8,273 nt of DNA from Verrucomicrobiota bacterium (GCA_003218935.1 QHPA01000191.1:1-8273), one strand, 5' to 3'; positions 1 to 6,218 are shown, counted from the first letter of the stretch. Made by a program: numbers and translations. Notes: generated from the letters alone by a model not told the origin.

Positions 1-37
1 CGAAAGAAACCTCCAACCCGGTCATCGTTTGCCACGA

Positions 38-655
38 CTACTCGTTTTCAGGAACCTTGAGCAACTCGACCGCGAAGTATTGACCGGAATGCCCCGCGGT
101 CTTTTCACGAATCGCTTTAACCTGCTCGGTCTTGACCTCAGTCGCGTTGTTTCCCCAACTTTGCCGGACATAAGTCAGCACTGCGGCGATCTCTTCGTCG
201 GTAAGGGTGTCGCGCCAGGGAACCATCACATTGTTGAACGGTTGACCGTTCACCGTAACCGGCCCCTGGAATCCGTCGAGGACGATCCGGATGATTCGCC
301 CCGGCTCTTTGGCCAAAACCCAATCCGATCCGACCAGAGGAGGATATTGCCCCGGCGTGCCCAATCCGGTGGGTTGATGGCAAGCCAGGCATTTGGCTTT
401 CTCATCGTAAACGAATTTTCCGAGAAGAAGGACCTTTTTTCCTTCGGACCTCGGCTGATCGTCTTCAAGTTCCTTGATTGAACTGTAAGGCGCGTAAACG
501 ACCGGTTGGAATCCGCCGCCATGGCTGTCCAGAAAACCCATGCCCCAGAAGGCCAGCAACGCGACCAGCACGAACAGCCAGACCGGCGCCGGCGCCGAGC
601 CGGTTGTCGGCTCGGGCTCTTGCTGTGCCGGGGATTTGTTCGGATCGAGGTTCAT
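38..655 (-). CDS. Membrane-anchored monoheme cytochrome c (CcoP position)
   Basis: This 205-residue protein starts with a hydrophilic Pro/Glu-rich cytoplasmic stretch (1-23), then one membrane helix (about 24-42) and a periplasmic class I cytochrome c domain. The heme site is CLACH (89-93) and Met144 in FNNVMVPWRD is the probable sixth ligand, followed by LTDEEIAAVLTYVRQSWGN (151-169), the usual closing helix. An amphipathic, charged tail follows (170-205). It sits third after the ccoN-like and ccoO-like genes, where ccoP normally stands, but CcoP has two hemes and this protein has one. It may be the electron entry or exit cytochrome of the module, or a membrane-bound carrier between ACIII and a terminal oxidase. 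Translation probably depends on coupling: the start overlaps the previous stop (ATGA) and no ribosome-binding site is evident. The stop is TAG; the remaining 37 bases to the window edge show nothing recognisable. Confidence 0.9.
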   Translation of the reverse strand: MNLDPNKSPAQQEPEPTTGSAPAPVWLFVLVALLAFWGMGFLDSHGGGFQPVVYAPYSSIKELEDDQPRSEGKKVLLLGKFVYDEKAKCLACHQPTGLGTPGQYPPLVGSDWVLAKEPGRIIRIVLDGFQGPVTVNGQPFNNVMVPWRDTLTDEEIAAVLTYVRQSWGNNATEVKTEQVKAIREKTAGHSGQYFAVELLKVPENE

Positions 656-1572
656 TTCGCGACAGAATTCGTTGGCGGCGCGGCCGGTGCGTTGGTCGCG
701 GCCGGCGCATTTGTGGAAACGTTTGCCGTGGCCACGGTCATGGGCGTTTCAAAAATGACCGTGTCAGCCCGCAGGCCGAGCAGATACGCGACGAGTTGCC
801 TGGCTTCGTCCGTGGGCACGATCTCGCAACCCGATTCAGGCGCAAATTTGCCGGCCAGCTTCAATGCGTCCGGCGACGGTTCGCGACCAATTTTCCGTTT
901 CTCAAACAGAAAACGGTACGGCGGCATCACCGATTTGCTGACCACGATCTGCGGATTGTAGAGGTGGAGCAAATGCCAGTTCGCGACCGGCAGGCGCGAG
1001 CCCACGTCGGCAAGATCCGGGCCGATGCGCTGCGAACCGAGCATCACCGGCTGGTCGAACAGAAAATCCTCCGCGACACTGCGGCGTTTCCCCCAGCCGC
1101 GCGCGATATCCGGCCCCGTTGGAATGACTCTAACTTCCACCTTCGCGCCCGTCGGCTCAAACTTCGCAACCGCAGCGTCGGCCGCAGCGCGAGTCACGTC
1201 TTTCAGAATGGTGGCCGGCGGTTTTTCGAGAAGTCTCTGAGCCTCGATAGCGGTCGCGTCGGGCTTTACTTTGAGCAAGGTGTCAACGACCGCGCTTCGG
1301 TTGGTCCCGGCGTCTGTCAGGGCCACGTCGTAAGTCCGTCCGGTCTGGCCAATCTGCTGACTGTGACAGGCCGCGCAACCGAGCGAACGGTACACGTCCA
1401 GACCTTGTCGCGCCTGTCCGGGAGGCATCTGTGGATAGAGTTGCCCCAGGTTCACGAGGTTGGTCGTCGGCTGCGCGTTGCCCAGTTGCAACTGCGGCTC
1501 GAACACAAGACCGAACCACGACAGAGCCAGCGCAAAAAATACGCCGAGGAAAATGAGCGGGCTGTGGTTCAT
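652..1572 (-). CDS. ccoO: CcoO-like monoheme cytochrome c with an inserted L7/L12 C-terminal-like domain
   Basis: This 306-residue membrane-anchored cytochrome c resembles subunit II of cbb3 oxidases. Residues 5-24 form the anchor helix. Residues 54-74 hold ARQGLDVYRSLGCAACHSQQI with the heme site CAACH (66-70). After an insert, the CcoO signature resumes with RSVAEDFLFD (164-173), LGSQRIGPDLADVGSR (178-193), WHLLHLYNP (199-207) and SVMPPYRFLFE (214-224), where Met216 is the likely heme ligand. Ordinary CcoO has only about ten residues between CxxCH and the RSVAEDF-equivalent. Here about 90 intervene, and most of them match the ribosomal L7/L12 C-terminal domain. The C-terminal tail (about 278-306) is Ala/Thr/Asn/Pro-rich. 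GGAGG lies seven bases before the ATG. Both ends overlap neighbours by four bases, suggesting coupled synthesis with the CcoN-like protein and the last cytochrome. Confidence 0.92.
   Translation of the reverse strand: MNHSPLIFLGVFFALALSWFGLVFEPQLQLGNAQPTTNLVNLGQLYPQMPPGQARQGLDVYRSLGCAACHSQQIGQTGRTYDVALTDAGTNRSAVVDTLLKVKPDATAIEAQRLLEKPPATILKDVTRAAADAAVAKFEPTGAKVEVRVIPTGPDIARGWGKRRSVAEDFLFDQPVMLGSQRIGPDLADVGSRLPVANWHLLHLYNPQIVVSKSVMPPYRFLFEKRKIGREPSPDALKLAGKFAPESGCEIVPTDEARQLVAYLLGLRADTVIFETPMTVATANVSTNAPAATNAPAAPPTNSVAK
1123..1338 (-). other. Inserted domain resembling the ribosomal protein L7/L12 C-terminal domain
   Basis: Residues about 79-150 of the CcoO-like protein (start RTYDVALTDAGTNRSAVV, end EPTGAKVEVRVI) align almost without gaps with the E. 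coli L7/L12 C-terminal domain as I know it (FDVILKAAGANKVAVI ... EEAGAEVEVK). One extra residue falls near the central loop. Shared anchors are the DV-L...AG-N start, AV then Val/Ile, the EA...LLE...P centre and the GAKVEV end. The GLGLKEAK loop and the basic residues used by L7/L12 to touch translation factors are mostly not kept (for example Asp97, Leu100 and Gln112 at those places). That argues for reuse of the fold, not a ribosomal role. Confidence 0.85.
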
Positions 1573-3038
1573 CGTGCGGCCTCCGCCACTTGCGGTTTGA
1601 CGGCGGCCATCATCGCCGGCACACAGCAGGCGCGACAGCAGCGGGCCAGCAACCAGGCGAGGTTCAACGCCAGACACACGTTGCCCGCAGTCATCAGCAA
1701 ATCGCCCAGCGTGCCGACGCGGAAACACACCAAAGCGCGATTCAACGCGCCGGCGAACGGAACTTCGGGGTGATTCAACGCCAGCCCTTGCAGAATGCCT
1801 CCGACGGAAAGTGAACCGACGTAGAACACGAGGCCAAGCGTCGCCAAAGCGAAGTGGGCGCGGACGAGCCTGGCCGACGGCCATTCGTTTTGGATGAGCA
1901 AGGGTACGACATGGTAAATCGCCCCGGCCATCGTCATCGCGAAAAAGCCGTAAAGGAACAATTGGGTCCGGGCCGGAGTGAACAAGGTGAAGTGCGTGAT
2001 CTGGCTGAATTGCGGGAACGCGCTCACGATGGCGAGCGCGCCGGCGAGCACATAAGCCACCGCGCCGAACACGACGAACTTTAGCGGCAGGCTTTCTTTC
2101 AGTTTGGCCATTGCACCGGTGAAAGTTCTGTCGAGGTTGATCGTGATGGCAATAAGCGGAATGGCCGTCAGCACCGTGAACACCGTGCTCAGGCTCGGCA
2201 TCCAGGCGGGCACGGGCGCGCCGGAATGGATGCCGCCCCAACCGCCAAACAGCGCGAGCGTCCAGAAGGCGAGGATCGCGAGATAGTTGCTGTAAAGCGG
2301 GCGCGCGGTCAGCTTGGGCAGGAAGTAGAAAATCGCCGCCAGTCCGATGAACCCCAGCCAAATCTGACTCAGGTTGTTCACATACCACCAGTCCACGACC
2401 GCTTGCAGCACGCCGCGGACAGGAAAAAAGACCAGCAACAGATTCGCGGTCGAGTAGATCCACGGAAACCAGAACAGCGCGGCCAGGAGGAACCATTGCG
2501 AAACGTAGAGCGTTGGCTCGCGCCGATGGTGAAACGTCAGCAGGGCAGGAATGCCGATGATGGCGTAGGCCGCGAACAAAATCGGCGACGCGTAACCCGG
2601 CATTTCCAGCCACTCGCAGCCGGTCGTGTCGCCAAGCAAAATGCCGAACACGCCGAGCTTAACTCCCACGTTCCAAAGGAGAGCGCCGACCACGATATAA
2701 CCCGGTTGCACGAGCAACGTCCGGCCCAGGCGCGCTATCATCCACAACGCGATGCCCAGTCCGGCCTGCGCGGCGAAGCCATAAATCAACGCGTTCATCT
2801 GCGCCGGTTGCACGCGTCCGTAGGTGAGCCAGGGGCAGTCGGCCAACAGATTCGGAGCATGAAACTTGAGCGAAGCGATCAGGCCGAAGACGGAAGCGAC
2901 CACCAACCAGACTGCTGCACAAGCCAACAAAACCATCACCGGCACGCGACAGGAAGCGTCGATGTCCGCGGGCGGAGCCACAGAGTCCGAACGAGGATCG
3001 GGAGAAACCGTGTGCGCTGACGAAGAACTCGCGCTCAT
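1569..3038 (-). CDS. ccoN: CcoN-like cbb3 oxidase subunit I homologue lacking the heme and CuB ligands
   Basis: This 489-residue polytopic protein has about twelve membrane helices and the length and fold expected of CcoN. Homology shows in blocks such as WWYVNN...FYFLPKLTARPLYS (217-250), FWTL (258-261), LPLKFVV (317-323) and AIYHVVPLL followed by AHFALATLGLVFYVGSLSVGGILQGL (373-419). Against Pseudomonas CcoN as I remember it, the low-spin heme His is Gln80, the first CuB His is Asn221, the His-His pair of helix VII is reduced to Ile-His271-Ser, the active-site Tyr is Gly, and the two heme-ligating His of helix X are Arg357 and Gln359. Oxygen reduction is therefore very unlikely. The frame is intact, so this is not simple decay. 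The C-terminus carries Cys467, 468, 471 and 472. The ATG at 3038 has only a weak ribosome-binding site; it was chosen because longer reading enters the repeat. The stop overlaps the next start (ATGA). Confidence 0.88.
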   Translation of the reverse strand: MSASSSSAHTVSPDPRSDSVAPPADIDASCRVPVMVLLACAAVWLVVASVFGLIASLKFHAPNLLADCPWLTYGRVQPAQMNALIYGFAAQAGLGIALWMIARLGRTLLVQPGYIVVGALLWNVGVKLGVFGILLGDTTGCEWLEMPGYASPILFAAYAIIGIPALLTFHHRREPTLYVSQWFLLAALFWFPWIYSTANLLLVFFPVRGVLQAVVDWWYVNNLSQIWLGFIGLAAIFYFLPKLTARPLYSNYLAILAFWTLALFGGWGGIHSGAPVPAWMPSLSTVFTVLTAIPLIAITINLDRTFTGAMAKLKESLPLKFVVFGAVAYVLAGALAIVSAFPQFSQITHFTLFTPARTQLFLYGFFAMTMAGAIYHVVPLLIQNEWPSARLVRAHFALATLGLVFYVGSLSVGGILQGLALNHPEVPFAGALNRALVCFRVGTLGDLLMTAGNVCLALNLAWLLARCCRACCVPAMMAAVKPQVAEAAR

Positions 3039-3121
3039 CGACAAAAGGTGTCCAGGATTGTTCCAGCTTGCGTCCTCCAGGATCGGTCCGAACTCAAGCC
3101 GACCCGAACGCCGGCGGGAGC

Positions 3122-3228
3122 GTAGCGCAGGCATCCTTGCCTGCAAGTTCCGGCGGCATCCCTGCCGCCAGTCGAGAACTCCGGGCAGGGATACCCGGAG
3201 GACCTGCAGCCAGGGATGGCTGCGCTAC
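3122..3228. repeat. Four-hairpin palindromic element with 9-bp terminal inverted repeats
   Basis: The ends GTAGCGCAG (3122-3130) and CTGCGCTAC (3220-3228) are perfect inverted repeats. Between them lie four perfect 7-bp stems: GCAGGCA/TGCCTGC (3127-3144, loop TCCT), GGCGGCA/TGCCGCC (3152-3169, loop TCCC), CTCCGGG/CCCGGAG (3179-3200, 8-base loop) and GCAGCCA/TGGCTGC (3206-3223, loop GGGA). It is too short to encode a transposase and could be a MITE- or REP-like element moved in trans. It occupies half of the 208-bp spacer between the small membrane protein and the ccoN-like gene. I recall similar GTAGCGCAGGCATCC strings as dispersed repeats in Verrucomicrobiota and related genomes. Confidence 0.8.
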
Positions 3229-3246
3229 ATGCGTGCGGGAAGCGCA

Positions 3247-3630
3247 TCACTCGTAGATGTTCGGCTTCGGCGGCGGCACCGCCGTCGCCTTTTCGACACG
3301 GGAAATCAAGTTCGAGCGGGCTGCCGCCGGGTTCTGCCACTCCTGCAAAGTCAGTTCCACCGCGCGCTGAATCGGCAGGCGGACGATGCCCTTGTCTTTG
3401 TCCTGCCAGTCGTATTCGTTGAGGGCCTTGGCGTCGGCAGCGCGCTGTTCCTGCAGGTTTTTGTAGCGCTCTTCAACTCGATTGGCGCCGACAGGTTCAG
3501 GCCGCGTGTAATGGCGCATCGCCGCGACCAGCAGCGCGGCGATGAGAAATGTGCCCAGGCCGCCGATGGCCAGCGCGGCCGTCCGGGCTTTGTCGATCGG
3601 CGATTGATTCTCCACGGGCGTGTTGCTCAT
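3247..3630 (-). CDS. Small single-pass membrane protein of unknown function in the ACIII/oxidase operon
   Basis: This 127-residue protein has a short N-terminal segment (1-16), one membrane helix (about 17-38) and a hydrophilic domain of about 85 residues, predicted to face the periplasm. The soluble part begins with a charged, probably helical stretch (50-70). It then carries YDWQDKDKGIVRLPIQRAVEL (Tyr73 to Leu93). I recall similar Trp-x-Asp...Gly-Ile-Val-Arg-x-Pro motifs in small proteins encoded beside cytochrome oxidase and SCO-type genes, but cannot name a family with confidence. There is no CxxCH, no CxxxC copper site and no other obvious cofactor motif. A Pro-rich tail ends in NIYE. 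Its place between actF and the ccoN-like gene suggests an accessory or bridging subunit of ACIII or its partner, or an assembly factor. Confidence 0.8.
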   Translation of the reverse strand: MSNTPVENQSPIDKARTAALAIGGLGTFLIAALLVAAMRHYTRPEPVGANRVEERYKNLQEQRAADAKALNEYDWQDKDKGIVRLPIQRAVELTLQEWQNPAAARSNLISRVEKATAVPPPKPNIYE

Positions 3631-3636
3631 CGATCG

Positions 3637-3643
3637 CCTCCTT
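3637..3643 (-). promoter_or_regulatory. Strong ribosome-binding site fixing the start of the small membrane protein
   Basis: AAGGAGG on the minus strand lies six bases before the ATG at 3630. It rules out in-frame starts further upstream, which would translate the heptamer array. Confidence 0.85.
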
Positions 3644-3646
3644 CGG

Positions 3647-3674
3647 TTCGACCTTCGACCTTCGACCTTCGACA
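3647..3674 (-). repeat. Heptamer tandem repeat, four units, after the actF stop
   Basis: On the minus strand one TGTCGAA unit is followed by three exact GGTCGAA units, giving 28 bp. It starts three bases after the actF TGA and ends just before the ribosome-binding site of the next gene. The architecture (four heptamers, one at the edge being a variant) matches the array after actC, but the sequence is unrelated. Confidence 0.85.
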
Positions 3675-3676
3675 TT

Positions 3677-4924
3677 TCACTTGGCACCTCCGTGAGAAGC
3701 AGCCGCTTCGCCCGCGGAAGCCGGCGGCACGTAAATGTCCAGACCTTCAGCCAGCCGCGGGTCTTTCTGCGGAAACGCCGGGTGTGCGTTCAGGTTTTTC
3801 AGGAAAACTTTCGTCAACAGACCGCCGATGAAGGCCAGGCAGCCGAGGTCGAGCCAAGCCCAGTTGAGGCTGTAACCGGCCGGCCGGCCAGCCGGCAGAA
3901 TGTTGAATGCGACGTCGAAGAAATGCATCAGCCAGCCCCAGGCGCAAAGCGGAATCATGATGGTCAATTTCAGTTTCCAGTCGATGCGCAGCAGCATTAG
4001 AAACGGGAGGAAGAAATGGAAGAAGATGATGATCATGCTGACGTCCCACCACGTGCCTTTTTCGCGCAGCACGTACCAGAAGGTTTCCTCCGGAATATTC
4101 GCGTTCCAGATGATGAAGTATTGACCGAAACTGATGTAGGCCCAGAACACCGTGAACGCCAACATGAGCGAGCCGATGAAGTAAATCTGCTTTTCCTGCA
4201 CCACGTCGCGCAACGGCCCCTGCCGTTTCAAAATCACGGCGATGAGGTAAACCGTCGGCAGCGCGACCCAAACGCTCGCGGCGAAATACCAGACGCCATA
4301 CATCGTCGAGAACCACTCGTGCTGGAGCGCCTTCATCCACATGATCGCCGCCAGCGTGAGGGTGAGCGCAAACGCCCAAATGCCCCAGAACGAGTAGAAA
4401 CGCATTTTGTAAGTGCACTCGGCCGAGCCGGTCTCGTCCTGCCTGAGCGACCAGTAGCGCAGCCGGTTCGACAAGACAAACCAGATGACGAAACAAACCA
4501 CTGCGGTGACATAAAACATCGGCACGTTGAATAACGCCTGTTTGGCGTGCAACGAATGATCAATCTCGCCGGTTTGCAGTCGGCGCATCCACTCGTAAAT
4601 CTTCGGCGCAAGCACCGCGTTAGGGATGAAAAGCAGAGCCATCACCGGCCCGGCAAGACAAGCCATGTGTTCGACCACGCGGCGGATGGGCACCGACCAA
4701 CTGGCGTCGAACAGGTGATGGACGAGCACCAGAAAAAGCGCGCCGAGGCCGAAGCTCAGGTAGAACATGTACGCCAACAGCCAGGAATAACCGAACTGCT
4801 GAGCGTCCACGATCCAGCCAATGACCGCGAGCAGGCCCCCTGCCCCGATCAACAGGTTTGGAACCTTGCGCCACCGGGACAAATCCAGCGGCGCGTCTGC
4901 GGCAGGTCTGTTATGCGCGCTCAT
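3677..4924 (-). CDS. actF: ActF, second NrfD-family membrane subunit of ACIII
   Basis: This 415-residue polytopic protein is the second NrfD-like subunit of alternative complex III, paralogous to ActC and placed last in the canonical actABCDEF order. A short hydrophilic N-terminus precedes helix one (about 22-40). The charged motif SVPIRRVVEHMA (77-88) and the segment KQALFNVPMFYV (128-139) are typical of ActF, and about ten membrane helices end near residue 375. Conserved polar residues near helices include His69, His70, Asp73, His86 and Asp337. The C-terminus (about 376-415) is hydrophilic and Ala/Gly-rich. A TTG nine codons upstream is possible in frame, but the ATG at 4924 fits the family better and has a weak GGTGG site about eleven bases upstream. 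The TGA stop lies three bases before a heptamer array. Confidence 0.93.
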   Translation of the reverse strand: MSAHNRPAADAPLDLSRWRKVPNLLIGAGGLLAVIGWIVDAQQFGYSWLLAYMFYLSFGLGALFLVLVHHLFDASWSVPIRRVVEHMACLAGPVMALLFIPNAVLAPKIYEWMRRLQTGEIDHSLHAKQALFNVPMFYVTAVVCFVIWFVLSNRLRYWSLRQDETGSAECTYKMRFYSFWGIWAFALTLTLAAIMWMKALQHEWFSTMYGVWYFAASVWVALPTVYLIAVILKRQGPLRDVVQEKQIYFIGSLMLAFTVFWAYISFGQYFIIWNANIPEETFWYVLREKGTWWDVSMIIIFFHFFLPFLMLLRIDWKLKLTIMIPLCAWGWLMHFFDVAFNILPAGRPAGYSLNWAWLDLGCLAFIGGLLTKVFLKNLNAHPAFPQKDPRLAEGLDIYVPPASAGEAAASHGGAK

Positions 4925-4970
4925 ATTTCTATCTGCCACCAAAAGGCTCAAAAACCGTTGCCTTCATCAG

Positions 4971-5014
4971 TGGTCCTTCATTCTGGTCTTTCATTTGTGC
5001 CTTTTGCGCCTTTT
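4971..5014. repeat. Short direct repeats in the actE-actF spacer
   Basis: Two adjacent 13-mers on the plus strand (TGGTCCTTCATTC and TGGTCTTTCATTT, 11 of 13 identical, 4971-4996) are followed by two adjacent 9-mers (GTGCCTTTT and GCGCCTTTT, 8 of 9 identical, 4997-5014). They fill much of the 103-bp spacer. Their function is unknown. The CTTTTGCGCCTTTTCGCGGC string resembles a recurrent intergenic repeat that I recall from PVC-group genomes. Confidence 0.6.
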
Positions 5015-5027
5015 CGCGGCGATTAAA

Positions 5028-5672
5028 TCATTTCTTCAATGTCGAACGCAAACCGTCCGGCACGTCGTCGAGCGACGCCAGCCGGCTCCGCTCCAGCGCT
5101 CGCACGTAAGCGATGATCGCCCATCGGTCCGTGACCGTGACATTCGGACCGTAAGCGCCCATCAGGTTTTTGCCGTAGGTGATCGTGTTGAAGATTTCGC
5201 CGTCGGGCATTTTCACCAGGCGCGCGTCATGGAAGTTCGCCATCGCGATCATGCCGTATTTGCTGGTGATGCCCTTGCCGTCGCCGGCTGCGCCGTGGCA
5301 GGGAGAGCAGTTGATGGTGTAGCGCTGCTGACCGCGCGCGAGCAGTTGTTCGGTCAGCGGAAGCGGAATCCTTTCCACAAAATTGGTTGTGCCGGGAATG
5401 TGTCCGGTGTTCACGGGATTGTCCTCGAACGGATAAATTTCCCTGCCGTCCACGACGAGCGGTTTGCTGCGCGGCACGGTGCCCTCGATCGGCAGGCGCG
5501 AGCTGAGTTGGTCGGGGAAAAAGTTGTTGTGCTCTTGCGGACGGAGTTTGGGCTGGCGGTCCATGTCCGGAAACAGCTCAATGGGCGGCCGGCGCGATCT
5601 CTCACCCCGGAAACCGGCGATGCTCACCACCACCAGGCAGAGGAGGACGAAACCTGAAAGGAAGTAGCGCAT
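5028..5672 (-). CDS. actE: ActE, monoheme cytochrome c subunit of ACIII
   Basis: This 214-residue membrane-anchored class I cytochrome c is a subunit of alternative complex III that accepts electrons on the periplasmic side. Residues 4-20 form a hydrophobic signal or anchor helix. A linker holding IELFPDMDRQPKLRPQ follows, and the heme domain starts near residue 105 with LPLTEQLLARGQQRY, which is characteristic of ActE. The heme site is CSPCH (122-126), and Met171 in NLMGAYG is the likely sixth ligand, followed by DRWAIIAYVRAL. Many ActE proteins are lipoproteins. Here Cys12 is preceded by Leu-Leu and no good lipobox is visible, so anchoring by an uncleaved helix is more likely. The start overlaps the actD stop and has a GGAGG site four bases upstream. 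Confidence 0.93.
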   Translation of the reverse strand: MRYFLSGFVLLCLVVVSIAGFRGERSRRPPIELFPDMDRQPKLRPQEHNNFFPDQLSSRLPIEGTVPRSKPLVVDGREIYPFEDNPVNTGHIPGTTNFVERIPLPLTEQLLARGQQRYTINCSPCHGAAGDGKGITSKYGMIAMANFHDARLVKMPDGEIFNTITYGKNLMGAYGPNVTVTDRWAIIAYVRALERSRLASLDDVPDGLRSTLKK

Positions 5673-6211
5673 TATTCCTCCACCACTTCGACCTGCCTGC
5701 TGCCAGCCGATTCGAGCAGCTTGCGCGTTTCGGTTTCCGAATATTTCGGATCAGCGGTCTCAATCACGACGAAGAATTTGTCGTGGCTCGCGAGCGCGAA
5801 CCGGCGGTGCTTCAGCAACGGATGATGCAGCCGCGGGAGCCGGTTCAGAAAGAGCATGCCCAGCAGCGCGCCGAACGAACCGAGCAGAATCGTCAATTCA
5901 TACGACGGCGGGAAGGCGCTGAACGGGCTGTACATCGGTTTGCCGCCGATCGGGATGGCATAGTCGTAAGCGTTCATCCACCAGATCATCAGGTTGCCCA
6001 GCGTGAACCCGGTCACCCCGCCGATGAACGAGAACCAGCCGACCTTGGAGCTTTTCATTCCCATCGCTTTGTCCAGGCCGTGCATCGGATAGGGCGTGAA
6101 CACATCCCATTTCTTAAAGCCGGCGTCGCGGATTGTCTCTGCCGCGCGCATGGTGGCTGCCGGCGTGTCGAATTCGGCAATAATGCCGTAAGTTTTTCCT
6201 GGCTCAGGCAT
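5672..6211 (-). CDS. actD: ActD, DUF3341 membrane subunit of ACIII
   Basis: This 179-residue subunit fits the DUF3341/ActD family of alternative complex III, a small protein that packs against the NrfD-type subunits. A soluble N-terminal part (about 1-55), opening with YGIIAEFDTP and containing WDVFTPYPMHGLD, precedes two membrane helices at about 57-79 and 106-124. A soluble C-terminal domain (about 135-179) holds DKFFVVIETADP. The frame stays open for 47 more codons upstream, but those codons run through the intergenic palindromes and do not resemble ActD. The start chosen here has an AAAGGAG site seven bases before it and gives a typical length. The TAA stop overlaps the actE ATG by one base. 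ActD carries no redox cofactor in known complexes; its role is structural. Confidence 0.93.
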   Translation of the reverse strand: MPEPGKTYGIIAEFDTPAATMRAAETIRDAGFKKWDVFTPYPMHGLDKAMGMKSSKVGWFSFIGGVTGFTLGNLMIWWMNAYDYAIPIGGKPMYSPFSAFPPSYELTILLGSFGALLGMLFLNRLPRLHHPLLKHRRFALASHDKFFVVIETADPKYSETETRKLLESAGSRQVEVVEE

Positions 6212-6218
6212 GAGTGCG

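Noticed and set aside
478..1773. Plus-strand open frame of 431 codons
   Set aside because: It runs antisense to the CcoO- and CcoN-like genes, is Arg-rich with no recognisable domain, and is explained by GC-rich codon bias of the opposite strand.
652..2613. Minus-strand open frame of 653 codons covering CcoO and much of CcoN
   Set aside because: Only the last 306 codons (from the ATG at 1572) are CcoO-like. The upstream part is an out-of-frame reading of the CcoN-like gene with no membrane-protein character.
2226..3020. Plus-strand open frame of 264 codons
   Set aside because: It is antisense to the CcoN-like gene, rich in Arg, Gln and Glu, with no domain and no supporting ribosome-binding site.
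3039..3146. 36-codon N-terminal extension of the CcoN-like protein
   Set aside because: It reads into the hairpin element and adds a basic, unrelated sequence. CcoN homology begins after the ATG at 3038.
3122..3228. tRNA or structured ncRNA suggested by the four-arm fold
   Set aside because: There is no tRNA D-arm, anticodon or T-arm sequence features; the arms are all 7 bp with repeat-like sequences.
3647..3674. Possible CRISPR or other spaced repeat array
   Set aside because: The units are seven bases long and directly adjacent, with no spacers.
4925..4951. TTG start nine codons upstream of the chosen ActF start
   Set aside because: It has no ribosome-binding site and the sequence is not part of the usual ActF N-terminus.
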